From: Mojavia pulchra JT2-VF2
GTDB taxonomy: Bacteria; Cyanobacteriota; Cyanobacteriia; Cyanobacteriales; Nostocaceae
Assembly: GCA_019359325.1 (NCBI GenBank)
Contig: JAHHHN010000005.1
Coordinates: 124,001-188,000, forward strand
Direction: 5' to 3'
Length of the DNA: 64,000 nucleotides
Below, in pieces: positions 35,125 through 43,657 of this stretch; within the stretch, counting starts at the first letter, position 1; the number at the start of each line of letters is the position of its first letter. The notes beneath the pieces are model-generated. The model searched no databases. It worked only from the letters and a program-made list of their open reading frames with translations, and was not told where the DNA came from. A program made the position numbers and the translations under genes.

Positions 35125-36099
35125 TTATTGCTGATGAGTGAGGAGAACTTGCGCGATCGCTTGCGAAATTTGTAAGCCAGGACAACGCTCTAGCCAAAAG
35201 AACTCCCCAACCGGGTTAACTTCTAAAAAAACATAGCGATTATCAGGAGTCAGAATAATATCAATCGCCCCATAGTTTAAACTGAAATGAGCCATCAGTT
35301 TTAACAACTTTTCTTCAACATCCTGAGGTAAATTATAGGCTTGCCAAGCGTCGATTAAAGCAATTCCCTGCTTGCGCCAATCGTAACGCGCCTGATCTAA
35401 AGCTTGAGAATCAACCGCAGCAGTAAATACACGCTTACCGACAATAGTTGTCCGCAATTCTAAAGCCTTTGGTACTTGCTCTTGAAATGTCATTGGACAA
35501 AAACGCAAGCCATCAAGGTTGTCTAAATCTTCAGATGAAACTGGATTACTAAACACAACCTTCTCGCGTCCTTGCTGATCATAAATAGCGAAGGAAGAAA
35601 GCATTTTTGTAATCATCCCCTGCTCACATTCTTGGGCAAATTGCTTGACTGCTTGGGGATTATTTGTCGTCAAAGTGCGTGGAGTATCCAAACCTAATTT
35701 TCTTGCTACTTGCAGTTGGAGTTGTTTATTTTCAGCGCGACGAATATTTGGTTGGGGGTCAAGGTGAAAACCTCTGATACTGGAAATCATCCCCTGAACA
35801 GTAACACGAGATTCTTGAATGGAAGCTTGTCGTAGTTGCTTGTCCATAGTATTAGGAATTTTTGACCCTATGGAAATCCGCCGATACCAAACTGCCCCTA
35901 CTTCGCTTAAATCTAGCTTTTGGTCATCGGTGGTGAGAATGACTTGCTCACTATCGCCGTAGTAAACATCTAGCTGTACTTCAGTGGGAAATCGGTCTGT
36001 ATCAAACCGAAATACTTTTTCTCCATAAGCTTCAATTGCTTGAGTAACCAGAGGAATACTTTCGTTATCTTGGCTGTGAGTGATAATTAAAACAGTCAT
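35125..36099 (-). CDS. mdnC: Microviridin ATP-grasp ligase, MvdD/MdnC type (ester-forming)
   Basis: 324 residues. The start TVLIITHSQDNESIPLV, FRFDTDRFPTEVQLDVYYG and the C-terminal YVFLEVNPVGEFFWLE match the RimK-like ATP-grasp ligases of graspetide synthesis. MdnC/MvdD forms the two omega-esters between Thr/Ser hydroxyls and Asp/Glu side chains of the precursor, using ATP and recognising the leader helix. It starts 8 bases after its sister ligase and is third in the order precursor-ligase-ligase, as in Microcystis mdnA-mdnB-mdnC. Confidence 0.88.
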   Translation of the reverse strand: MTVLIITHSQDNESIPLVTQAIEAYGEKVFRFDTDRFPTEVQLDVYYGDSEQVILTTDDQKLDLSEVGAVWYRRISIGSKIPNTMDKQLRQASIQESRVTVQGMISSIRGFHLDPQPNIRRAENKQLQLQVARKLGLDTPRTLTTNNPQAVKQFAQECEQGMITKMLSSFAIYDQQGREKVVFSNPVSSEDLDNLDGLRFCPMTFQEQVPKALELRTTIVGKRVFTAAVDSQALDQARYDWRKQGIALIDAWQAYNLPQDVEEKLLKLMAHFSLNYGAIDIILTPDNRYVFLEVNPVGEFFWLERCPGLQISQAIAQVLLTHQQ

Positions 36100-36107
36100 A
36101 TTAATAG

Positions 36108-37100
36108 TTATAATTTAATATTCCTTGCCAGTAGAGCATCGGCGATCGCATCGGAAATCGGATAATTTAAGTCTCGCTCCAGCATTCCCCACTCGCCTGT
36201 AGGGTTAACTTCTAAAAAAACATATTCTCCTGCTGGAGTCACGATAAAATCAAACGCTCCAAACTTTAGTCCGAACCGTTTCATAAAGTCATCAATACGA
36301 CGAATAATTTCATCAGGTAATTGATAAGTTTGCCACGTACAAGCATCTTGTTTGGCACGTCGCCAATCTTGGGTGGATGCTGCATAACCAGACGCATCTA
36401 ACGCCCCAACAAATAAATTGCCATCCACGTATACTGCCCGTAATTCTTGCTGCTTGGAGATTTGTTCTTGAAAAACCATCGGGCAATAACGCAGTGTTTC
36501 TGCATCAATTAAATCTTCTTCTTTGACTGCGCTAGTGTACATAAAAAAAGAGGAGCCTTCCATGCTGTATGAAAGCGGTCTGAGCAGTTTGGCAATCATT
36601 TTGCCCTCGACTTGCTGATAAAATTCTCTAGCTTGTTTGGGGTTGTTAGTGATCAGAGTCTGAGGGATAACAAGACCAACTTCCGCCGCCACTCTCAATT
36701 GGCATAACTTGTTTTCTGCCGCGTCAATTCTTTGTAAATCATCTACCCAACGAGCTGTTCTGAGACTATCCCAAAAGCCGTCTAAAACAGCCAGTGATTC
36801 TCTAGCACAGGCAGATCGAAATTTTGGAGCTAATTCTTGACTCAGATGAGGTTCCCAAATGCGCCGCATCCATACCGCTTGCACCTGCTGCGTGTCAAAT
36901 GAGCGATCGCCATACTCCACTCTATGATGGCTTTCTGAATTGCTCAAATAAGCCTGGAGTTTAACTGTCATCGGAAATTTATCAGTATCAAGGCGAAATG
37001 GCTGTGCCCCTCGTTTTAATAGAGCTTCTGCTACTCTATCTATCGTGAAGTAATCACCGCTATGAGTAATTAATAAAACTACATTATGCTCATGTTGCAT
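36108..37100 (-). CDS. mdnB: Microviridin ATP-grasp ligase, MvdC/MdnB type (amide-forming)
   Basis: 330 residues. NVVLLITHSGDYFTIDRVAE and PFRLDTDKFPMTVKLQAYLS at the start, AVWMRRIWEPHLS in the N-domain, and EYVFLEVNPTGEWGMLER at the end mark the second microviridin ligase, which closes the Lys-to-Glu/Asp amide ring after the esters. Assignment between the two ligases rests on RLDTDKFP against RFDTDRFP and on gene order. It follows the precursor gene by 143 bases. Confidence 0.87.
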   Translation of the reverse strand: MQHEHNVVLLITHSGDYFTIDRVAEALLKRGAQPFRLDTDKFPMTVKLQAYLSNSESHHRVEYGDRSFDTQQVQAVWMRRIWEPHLSQELAPKFRSACARESLAVLDGFWDSLRTARWVDDLQRIDAAENKLCQLRVAAEVGLVIPQTLITNNPKQAREFYQQVEGKMIAKLLRPLSYSMEGSSFFMYTSAVKEEDLIDAETLRYCPMVFQEQISKQQELRAVYVDGNLFVGALDASGYAASTQDWRRAKQDACTWQTYQLPDEIIRRIDDFMKRFGLKFGAFDFIVTPAGEYVFLEVNPTGEWGMLERDLNYPISDAIADALLARNIKL

Positions 37101-37243
37101 AAAACATAGTAATTAGTAAAAATACTAATCAATCAAGTACAAAATAGTAAACCAACCCTTTACAAGGTTGGCAAAGTAAATAAAATTCATCTGCTGAAAA
37201 TATTTGTCAAAGTCAGAGATTGGGTGTACTCAAAAGCTAGGAC

Positions 37244-37558
37244 TCATTTGAGGGAAAAAGCATCATCATCCCCATCAGAGGGGTACTTCTGAGTTACAGC
37301 GTAATCATCCCCATCAGACGGGTACTTCTTCGTTACAACAACAACATCTTCATTATCAGAAGGGTACTTTAGTGTTGTTACTACACCACCACCGCCCTCT
37401 TCATTATTAGAAGGGCAGTTTCTACTTTGAATTGTGAGTCCACCACTGACTGCTTCTGATTCTTCATCAGAAATTTCTTCAAAGTTTTGCCCTTCTAAGA
37501 ACCGGGCGAAGAATGGAACTGTTTGTGAATTTGAATCTTCGGGTCTAGTTTCAGGCAT
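37244..37558 (-). CDS. mdnA: Microviridin-family precursor with three core peptides
   Basis: 104 residues; AGGAGG lies five bases before the ATG. The leader has the diagnostic PFFARFLEG at residues 15-23, bound by both ligases, and a GG at 39-40. Three cores follow: TLKYPSDNED (62-71), TKKYPSDGDD (76-85) and TQKYPSDGDD (89-98), each a TxKYPSDxxD motif with the Thr, Ser, Lys and acidic residues needed for two esters and one amide. A fourth block, NCPSNNEE near 47-54, lacks the Lys and Thr and looks degenerate. Single-core precursors are about half this length. Microviridins inhibit serine proteases. Confidence 0.93.
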   Translation of the reverse strand: MPETRPEDSNSQTVPFFARFLEGQNFEEISDEESEAVSGGLTIQSRNCPSNNEEGGGGVVTTLKYPSDNEDVVVVTKKYPSDGDDYAVTQKYPSDGDDDAFSLK

Positions 37559-37884
37559 AATTCCTCCTATAAAATAGGATGTAAAATTATACAGTCAACG
37601 ATATTATTACATATTTTTTCTGTATACAAAATGTTTATTTTTTCTTAAAGTAAATTTAACTTTTAAGGGAAAATACGAATATAAAAATATTAGTCAGCTT
37701 ATTTACAGTAGTGCTATTTCGCTAAAAAATTTACCAATGCAAGAATTATGAATCAAGTCTGTCCTTGAAATATCTTTTAAGAGTAATTCTCAGATATCTC
37801 ATCAATTCCTGTCTAGTATTGATATTCTTAGCACAAAAGTAACTTTGTTTCTCAATAAAATCATCAGTGGTGTGTGTTTCCCCA
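37559..37884. other. AT-rich gap upstream of microviridin precursor
   Basis: 326 bases, AT-rich, no gene. It must hold the mdn promoter on the minus strand. Runs of A and T are frequent and I cannot single out a -10/-35 pair. Confidence 0.5.
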
Positions 37885-38865
37885 TTAGTCCCTCTGCGCG
37901 ATGCGCTGCTGGAAGAGCACGACTAGAAGTAGGAAAGCACCGCGAAGCACGAGCTGCCACCAAGGAGTAATGGTTCCCTCAAGATTTAAAAGGTTGTACA
38001 TCATTCCTAGCAAAAGTACACCAATAAGCGTCGGGAACACGCTTCCCTGACCGCCTGCGAGAAATGTTCCTCCCATGACGGTCGCGGCGATCGCATCCGT
38101 CTCCCAGCCAAAGGCAGCCACAGGCTGACCTGCCCCTAGACGACCCGCGAGAATAACACCAGCAAGTCCTGAAAGCAGACCGCTGAATGTGTAGACTACA
38201 AGCTTCACTTGGTTTGGGTTCACGCCCATGAGCCGGGAGGCCTCCTCGTTGTTGCCGATAGCGAATATGTGCAAACCTAATCGGCTCCTGCGCAGCATAA
38301 ACCAAGCTGCAAAATATAAGAGCGCAACTATAAGCACGGGGACAGGAACCCAACCAATGAACCCCCTACCCAGCCAAACAAGTCCCGATGCTGCCGATGA
38401 TACGGCAATTGACCTTTCCTGGGTGATGCTCAACGCCAGTCCCCGTGCAGCGCTGGCAGTGAATAACGTCACAACGAACGGCTGGAGCCGTGCACGCGAC
38501 ACGAGAAGACCATTGACCACACCGAGTAACGTGGTGCTGGCAATGCCGCCGGCGATCGCCACAAAGCTTCCTTGAGGAGCGAGCATTGCCGCGACGACAC
38601 CGCCTAGAGCAACGAGGGAACCCACAGACAGATCGATTCCCCCACTTAGGATCACGACAGTCATGCCCAGCGCCACGATCGCGAGCATACTGTTCTGTCG
38701 CATGATATTCATGAGATTAACAGGTGTCAGGAAGGTTTCATAACGAAACGATGCGAAAACAGCCAAACTAAGGAGCATGAGCAAGACACCTTGGGAGGTG
38801 AGGAGCTTGGCTAGACGCTTGGAGAACCGCAAACCTGCAAGTGCCAGAGACCTTGTGGCAGCCAT
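37885..38865 (-). CDS. Sugar ABC transporter permease 2 (RbsC/YjfF-like)
   Basis: 326 residues, eight to ten membrane segments. ALGMTVVILSGGIDLSVGS is the signature of ribose/galactofuranose-type permeases, and IGNNEEASRLMGVNPNQVK is the EAA-like coupling loop. It starts 6 bases after the preceding permease gene, so two different permeases pair as in YtfT-YjfF. GC content and codon use look higher than the flanking genes, suggesting acquisition from a proteobacterium. Confidence 0.85.
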   Translation of the reverse strand: MAATRSLALAGLRFSKRLAKLLTSQGVLLMLLSLAVFASFRYETFLTPVNLMNIMRQNSMLAIVALGMTVVILSGGIDLSVGSLVALGGVVAAMLAPQGSFVAIAGGIASTTLLGVVNGLLVSRARLQPFVVTLFTASAARGLALSITQERSIAVSSAASGLVWLGRGFIGWVPVPVLIVALLYFAAWFMLRRSRLGLHIFAIGNNEEASRLMGVNPNQVKLVVYTFSGLLSGLAGVILAGRLGAGQPVAAFGWETDAIAATVMGGTFLAGGQGSVFPTLIGVLLLGMMYNLLNLEGTITPWWQLVLRGAFLLLVVLFQQRIAQRD

Positions 38866-38871
38866 GATGCG

Positions 38872-39819
38872 TTAGACCTCCTTAGGACGCTGTAAAAAAA
38901 TGGCGAAAAGAATGATTACGGACTTTAAAACCAGTGACCAGGTAAACGGAATCAGGAGCATATTGAAACTTGTAGAAATCACCTGCATGAGCAAAGCTCC
39001 TACAACAGTGCCGAGGACATTTGCACGACCACCGGAGAAGGGTGTACCGCCAACAACAACGGCCGCGATCGCATCAAATTCTGCGTTGACACCGACCTTA
39101 CTGGGATCGCCCATGCCAAGCCTCGCTGTCTCGACGAGTCCGGCAAACCCGGCAAGCAGGGCGCTAATCAGATAGACTATATATTTCACGCGCTCCGCAC
39201 GGATACCCGCAAGCCGTGCGGCCTCCTCGTTGCCGCCAACTGCAACGATATGACGCCCAAAAAGCGTAGATCGGATACAGAAAAAAGCTCCTGCAATCAC
39301 GACTGCCGCAATCACAACCTGAATTGGTATAGAACCGAGATAGCCCTTTCCGAGCGCTTCAAATGTGGGATGAGTGAAGGGAACAAGCTTACCGTCCCCG
39401 ACAACCTGAGCAATCCCACGCCATAAGATGAGAGCTGCCAAGGTAGTGATTAAGGCATCAAGTTTCAGACGTGAGATGAGAAAGCCATTGAGAAGACCAA
39501 CCAACAAAGCAGCGCTCAAAGCGAACGGAATGGCAACAGTGATTCCATACTTAATCAGTAATGCCACAATGACTGAAACCAATGCCATAGTAGAGCCGAC
39601 CGTGAGGTCGATGCCACGGGAGGCAATGACAAAGGTCATCCCAACGGCAACCAACATTGTTGTGGATACTTGGAGCAACATATTCAATGTGTTGCTGATT
39701 GTAGCGAAACGCGGAGTGAAGACGGCGTTTGCAACATAGAGAATTAGGAGTGCTGCAGGTGCGCCAAAGTTTGGGTTCCACAGGGTTCGCCAACCCAGAT
39801 CAGGCTTCTTGCTCTTCAT
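38872..39819 (-). CDS. Sugar ABC transporter permease 1 (RbsC/YtfT-like)
   Basis: 315 residues with VGMTFVIASRGIDLTVGSTM and VGGNEEAARLAGIRAERVKY, the same two motifs as its partner. A hydrophobic Ala/Val-rich sequence forms about nine helices. It lies 20 bases after the ATPase gene. In the ribose/galactofuranose family these permeases pass a monosaccharide delivered by a periplasmic binding protein, but none is encoded here. Confidence 0.85.
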   Translation of the reverse strand: MKSKKPDLGWRTLWNPNFGAPAALLILYVANAVFTPRFATISNTLNMLLQVSTTMLVAVGMTFVIASRGIDLTVGSTMALVSVIVALLIKYGITVAIPFALSAALLVGLLNGFLISRLKLDALITTLAALILWRGIAQVVGDGKLVPFTHPTFEALGKGYLGSIPIQVVIAAVVIAGAFFCIRSTLFGRHIVAVGGNEEAARLAGIRAERVKYIVYLISALLAGFAGLVETARLGMGDPSKVGVNAEFDAIAAVVVGGTPFSGGRANVLGTVVGALLMQVISTSFNMLLIPFTWSLVLKSVIILFAIFLQRPKEV

Positions 39820-39839
39820 TATTTGTTCTGCTCTTCAAA

Positions 39840-41384
39840 TTATCTATCGACGGCTTCCTGAAGATTTGCACCTTCCGCCATTACGTGCAGAATTGTCTTG
39901 ATGTTTTTCTGCTCGCCACTGAGTTCCGCAATTGACCGCCCATCACGCAGGACGACGACACGTTGCGAGCCTTCAACTAGCTCTTCGACTTCCGATGAAA
40001 TCATCAGAACTCCCAGCCCTTGCTTTGCTAGTTCGGCGATTAGCCTCTGGATCTCGCGCTTTGCACCAACGTCGATACCGCGAGTCGGCTCGTCGAGGAG
40101 AAGAAGTTTTGTATTCTTGCACAGCCATCGCGCCAGAAGCACCTTCTGCTGATTGCCGCCTGAGAGTTCGTGGATCTTCTGCTCGGCGCTGGCTGCCTTG
40201 ATGTTAAGACGCTGCATGAAACGGTTGACAAGCTCGCCCTGTCGTTTCCTAGAAACGATACCCCATTGCGTAAGGTTCGGTAGTGCAGCGAGCGTGAGGT
40301 TTTCGCGCACCGAAAGCTCAGGGATGATGCCGTCCGCCTTGCGATCCTCTGAAAGGAAAGCCATCCCAGCGGCGATCGCATCATGAGGATCGTGCAGGGA
40401 CAAAAGACTACCTTCGAGTTTTACGGTTCCACCGTCAAGTGGTTCGACCCCGAACAGAGCGCGTGCCGTTTCACTACGACCAGAGCCGAGCAAACCTGCA
40501 AGCCCGACGATTTCGCCATGCCGCACTTCAATTGAAACATCATTGAGCTGTTTCTTATATTTGAGAGCTTCCGCCTGGAGCAGCACTGGCCGACCTAGCG
40601 TGTTTTGCGATTGTCCTGCGAACGCCGTGACTCCTTTGCTTACCTCATCGGGCTGGCGGCCTAGCATATGGCAAACGAGTTCCAGACGATTGAGCGTGGC
40701 TAGCGATTGCGTCACGATGTTGCGCCCATCACGTAGTACCGTCACGCGATCGCACACGGCGTAAAGTTCTTCAAAACGGTGGCTGACGTAGACGATGGAT
40801 GTCCCTTGCGACTTTAGCCGACGCATGACATCAAAAAGAACAGAGACTTCGGTTTCCGTAAGCGAGCTAGTGGGTTCATCAAGGATAAGCACACGCGCAC
40901 CAAAAGATATAGCACGCGCGATCGCCACCATCTGACGATGGGCAATATTGAGCGAACCAACCATTGAACGTGGGTCGATATGCAACCCCAGGCGCTCCAG
41001 AATATCGGCTGCCCCAGTGTTCATCGCCCGTCTATCGATGATGCCGAAGCGATGCGGCTCCCTGCCAAGAAAAATATTCTCGGCAACGGTTCGCAAACCC
41101 ACCAATTGGATCTCCTGGTAGACAGCTATGATGCCTGCCGCCTGCGCTTCGGTCGGGTTCTGAAATGCAACGCTTTTGTGGTCGTACTCTATAACACCTG
41201 AGTCTCGTCGATAAGCCCCTGTCATAATCTTGATGAGCGTCGATTTGCCAGCACCGTTCTCTCCGACCAGCGCATGAATCTCGCCTGCCTTCAGTTCAAA
41301 ATCCACCCCCCACAGCGCTGGCACACCAGAAAAGCTTTTTTTTATGCCCGTCATGCACAGGACAGTTCGAGTCGCCTGATTCAT
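39840..41384 (-). CDS. Sugar ABC transporter ATPase with two nucleotide domains (RbsA/YtfR-like)
   Basis: 514 residues, two fused ABC domains. Domain 1 has Walker A GENGAGKST, signature LNIAHRQMVAIAR and Walker B LILDEPTSSL. Domain 2 has a degenerate Walker A GLLGSGRSET, a good signature LSGGNQQKVLLARWL and Walker B LLLLDEPTRGID. This asymmetric arrangement is normal for the RbsA/MglA/YtfR family. It is the first gene of the operon. Normally a binding-protein gene precedes it, but upstream there is only repeat sequence, so the operon is incomplete or uses a protein encoded elsewhere. Confidence 0.88.
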   Translation of the reverse strand: MNQATRTVLCMTGIKKSFSGVPALWGVDFELKAGEIHALVGENGAGKSTLIKIMTGAYRRDSGVIEYDHKSVAFQNPTEAQAAGIIAVYQEIQLVGLRTVAENIFLGREPHRFGIIDRRAMNTGAADILERLGLHIDPRSMVGSLNIAHRQMVAIARAISFGARVLILDEPTSSLTETEVSVLFDVMRRLKSQGTSIVYVSHRFEELYAVCDRVTVLRDGRNIVTQSLATLNRLELVCHMLGRQPDEVSKGVTAFAGQSQNTLGRPVLLQAEALKYKKQLNDVSIEVRHGEIVGLAGLLGSGRSETARALFGVEPLDGGTVKLEGSLLSLHDPHDAIAAGMAFLSEDRKADGIIPELSVRENLTLAALPNLTQWGIVSRKRQGELVNRFMQRLNIKAASAEQKIHELSGGNQQKVLLARWLCKNTKLLLLDEPTRGIDVGAKREIQRLIAELAKQGLGVLMISSEVEELVEGSQRVVVLRDGRSIAELSGEQKNIKTILHVMAEGANLQEAVDR

Positions 41385-41785
41385 CGGCTTTACCTAGTTT
41401 TTGTCTTCATTGCCGATAGTGGAGATCCTTCACTTCGCACGATAGTAATCTTTTTGTCTATCGTGGAGGCTCAGGATAGTTCCAGGTTATCGTTTTTCTA
41501 TTTTAGGGTGAGAATTACTTAGTGGTCTGCCAACCCAAAATTGTCGGGTGAAGGCAGGCAGGGGAGCAAGGGAGAGATTTTCTTTATTTGGTAGGCGATC
41601 GCCTGTTGTGGAAGAGTAGTGTGATCGCCTTGCAGAAAACCTCAGAAATAAAGCGTAGACGCGTAGTGGCTTGTCGTTAGACATCGCCTGAAGCAACGTT
41701 AAACGGCCGCAATTACCCACAGATTTAACTTGATCAGGTATGCGTGGTCTAGTTATTTTTTATATATTATTCTAGGGAAAGAGCG
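41385..41785. other. Repeat-bearing gap at left edge of the toxin-antitoxin island
   Basis: No gene. Positions 41595-41690 hold a copy of the dispersed repeat (HIP1, then CTTGCAGAAAACCTC, GCGTAGACGCGTAG, GGCTTGTCGTTAGACATCGC). No binding-protein gene for the sugar transporter is present. Confidence 0.7.
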
Positions 41786-41959
41786 ATGCCTATCACAGCA
41801 CAAGTGCTGAAATGTTTTCAGCTTTGCTGCGACCTTACCAGCAAGTACTGCTCTATCGACCTAGTGACTCTGGATAAGCGTACTGGGAACGTGATTATTC
41901 TGGCAAAAGAGGAAATTAATCTTGAGATTAAGCCTACTGGAGAATGGGAGTTTGTATGA
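41786..41959 (+). CDS. DUF6888-like small protein
   Basis: 57 residues starting MPITAQVLKCFQLCCDLTSK and ending IKPTGEWEFV, with NVIILAKEEINLEI between. The pattern fits the small cyanobacterial family I know as DUF6888, usually found immediately upstream of a DUF6887 gene. AGGGAAAGAGCG precedes the ATG. Its stop overlaps the next ATG (ATGA), so the two are coupled like a toxin-antitoxin pair; a toxin role has not been shown. Family assignment from memory. Confidence 0.6.
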   Translation: MPITAQVLKCFQLCCDLTSKYCSIDLVTLDKRTGNVIILAKEEINLEIKPTGEWEFV

Positions 41960-42162
41960 GTGTCAAACCAGACTTTGCTACCATGACCACGATAGAACTT
42001 CGAGCCTATGTCCTAGAACACAGGGATGATGAGGAAGCCTTACATGCTTACCTCGACAAGCTTCATGCCGAAAAACCAAGTTCACGGGTATATAGACCTG
42101 AAGAAGACGTAGCTGAAGCGATCGCAGAATACCTGAAAGATAAAAGACGCAAGGAAATATAA
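41956..42162 (+). CDS. DUF6887-like small protein
   Basis: 68 residues from ATG 41956 in the ATGA overlap (an ATG at 41944 is also in frame). FATMTTIELRAYVLEHRDDE followed by EALHAYLDKL is the family's hallmark, and the C-terminus EEDVAEAIAEYLKDKRRKEI is charged and helical. It partners the overlapping DUF6888-like gene. Function is unknown; the layout and location among toxin-antitoxin genes suggest the pair is one. Confidence 0.6.
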   Translation: MSVKPDFATMTTIELRAYVLEHRDDEEALHAYLDKLHAEKPSSRVYRPEEDVAEAIAEYLKDKRRKEI

Positions 42163-42200
42163 GTTTCCGCAGAAGCGATCACTTTTGTGTAAGAGTAAGT

Positions 42201-42316
42201 GCGTAGGCGTAGCCCGTCGTAGACATCGCCTTGCAGAAAACCTCAAAAACAAAGCGTAGACGCGTAGCGGCTTGTCGTTAGACATTGCTTGTTGTGGAAG
42301 AGTAAGTGCGATCGCT
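42201..42316. repeat. Dispersed HIP1-associated repeat, copy B
   Basis: CTTGCAGAAAACCTC, GCGTAGACGCGTAG and GGCTTGTCGTTAGACAT, then TTGTTGTGGAAGAG and GCGATCGC. Nearly identical to the copies at 41595, 44126 and 45060. Confidence 0.8.
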
Positions 42317-42328
42317 TTATATACACAT

Positions 42329-42684
42329 TCAATTCTCAATTTTACGAATCCGAATATTTGTTGGTGTAATGACAGTAAAAGCTCCCAGCAACTCGTTAGT
42401 ATGTTGATTTATTGCACGAGTAACAATGTCTGCTTTGCTGATTATAGATAATCCTGATAGTCGAATTAGCACAACACCTGAAGCTATACGCCTAGACGGA
42501 AAACTAATTCACCAAAATCTTTATCCGATGTTAATAATAACGCTCCCTCTTGATTAGCTAAATCCAGCACTTCATCATCAGAAATTCCTGGTTCCATTTC
42601 AGGAATGTACCAAACGGTGTAACCATCTTGGCGCAAACGTTCAACTATTTGCCGATCTAGATTCTCGTCTGCTAGAAAGTTCAA
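42329..42684 (-). pseudogene. DUF5615 PIN-like toxin, broken by a frameshift
   Basis: The first 66 codons read NFLADENLDRQIVERLRQDG and LLTSDKDFGELVFRL, then hit a stop. Beyond it, in another frame, the sequence continues RIASGVVLIRLSGLS and ends AFTVITPTNIRIRKIEN with a stop at 42329. These two pieces join into the usual ~115-residue DUF5615 protein, a predicted PIN-type nuclease. The shift lies near 42490, consistent with one missing base. The upstream antitoxin (DUF433) is intact, so the toxin may have been inactivated while its antidote remained. A sequencing error is the alternative. Confidence 0.85.
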
Positions 42685-42926
42685 GAAGCATTCTCAACAA
42701 TTGGATAAATCACATCATATCGTAAAGCCTCAGCTGCAAATGCTAAAGCTGCTTGAATTGACTCGCGTGTGAGTCGTGGGTGAGATTCTAAAATTTGTTC
42801 TGGAGTTTCACCAGCAGCTAACTTTTCTAAAATTAACTCAACCGTGATGCGTGTCCCAACAACCACGGGTTTCCCCATCATTACCTTTGGATCGGATACC
42901 ACCAGTTGTTTAAGCTGCTTTTGCAT
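42681..42926 (-). CDS. DUF433 antitoxin
   Basis: 81 residues: VVSDPKVMMGKPVVVGTRIT, then LILEKLAAGETPEQILESHP and LTRESIQAALAFAAEAL. This is the DUF433 helix-turn-helix fold, the normal antitoxin partner of DUF5615. It overlaps the toxin gene by four bases (ATGA). It would bind its own promoter and the toxin. Confidence 0.88.
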   Translation of the reverse strand: MQKQLKQLVVSDPKVMMGKPVVVGTRITVELILEKLAAGETPEQILESHPRLTRESIQAALAFAAEALRYDVIYPIVENAS

Positions 42927-42968
42927 GGTTTTTGCTCTTTGCTTGCTTCTTCTATGATGACACTAGCA

Positions 42969-43028
42969 GAAAGCGTAGACGCGTAGTGGCTTGTCGTGAG
43001 ACATCGCCTGTTGTGGAATAGTGAGCGA
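42969..43028. repeat. Dispersed HIP1-associated repeat, copy C (partial)
   Basis: AAGCGTAGACGCGTAGTGGC, TTGTCGTGAGACATCGCCTG and TTGTGGAATAGTGAGCGAT; the CTTGCAGAAAACCTC part is missing. Confidence 0.75.
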
Positions 43029-43112
43029 TACCTGTCATAAACTCTGCTAACGCACTCCACAAAGCCAAAATTATAATTTCAAAGAGCGATCACACTTCCT
43101 ATTCTCATCAAT

Positions 43113-43322
43113 TTACCAGATGTCTTCAAGATTAAGCACAAATCCAGGCAGTACATCTTCTCCTGATAAAGTAGCAGGAGATTGCAGTATTTCAACATCT
43201 TGATCGTAACGATAAATTTCTACTTTTTGAGTTTCCAAATCAATTAACCAGCCCAATCTTGAACCGTTATATAGATCTCTCGCATTTTGTTCTGTAGCCT
43301 TTACTTGCGGTAAACTCTGCTA
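43113..43322 (-). pseudogene. Uma2-family (DUF820) gene fragment, C-terminal third only
   Basis: Read on the minus strand it gives SLPQVKATEQNARDLYNG, GSRLGWLIDLETQKVEIYR and SPATLSGEDVLPGFVLNLED followed by IW and a stop. That aligns over about 65 residues with the end of the intact Uma2 protein at 44361-44936 (RLGWLINRKSRQVEIYR, ENVLQGFVLNLEAIW). An in-frame stop lies just upstream and the nuclease core is gone, so it is a deletion remnant. Confidence 0.8.
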
Positions 43323-43435
43323 ACCACTCCAGAAATCCAAAATTACACTATCAAAGAGCGATCGCACTGTGGAAAAAGTCAAATTTATTCTGTGTATATT
43401 AGACTTAGAACCAAAAAATTAGACGGGTAAATTTG

Positions 43436-43657
43436 ATGCCTAACTATCAAGAAGTATTACAGCAAGCTCAAAGCCTCACTCCTGAAGAGCAAATACGCTT
43501 AATTGAAGACTTGTCAAGTTTAATTGGTCAACGGGTGACGATGACTCCTAAGCCAAAGCGGAGCATTCTAGAATTACGTGGATTGGGTAAAGAAATTTGG
43601 AATGGTGTTGATGCTCAAGAATACGTTAATCAGGAACGTGATTCATGGAATGGTTAG
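43436..43657 (+). CDS. VapB-like small antitoxin
   Basis: 73 residues from ATG 43436. PNYQEVLQQAQSLTPEEQIR and LIEDLSSLIGQRV form the helical N-terminus typical of short cyanobacterial PIN-partner antitoxins; RSILELRGLGKEIWNGVDAQ is the toxin-wrapping tail. It overlaps the PIN gene by 13 bases. It should neutralise the toxin and repress the operon. Confidence 0.8.
   Translation: MPNYQEVLQQAQSLTPEEQIRLIEDLSSLIGQRVTMTPKPKRSILELRGLGKEIWNGVDAQEYVNQERDSWNG

Noticed and set aside
39898-41201. Several plus-strand open frames across the sugar ABC ATPase
   Set aside because: Shadow frames in GC-richer DNA; the minus-strand protein has all ABC motifs.
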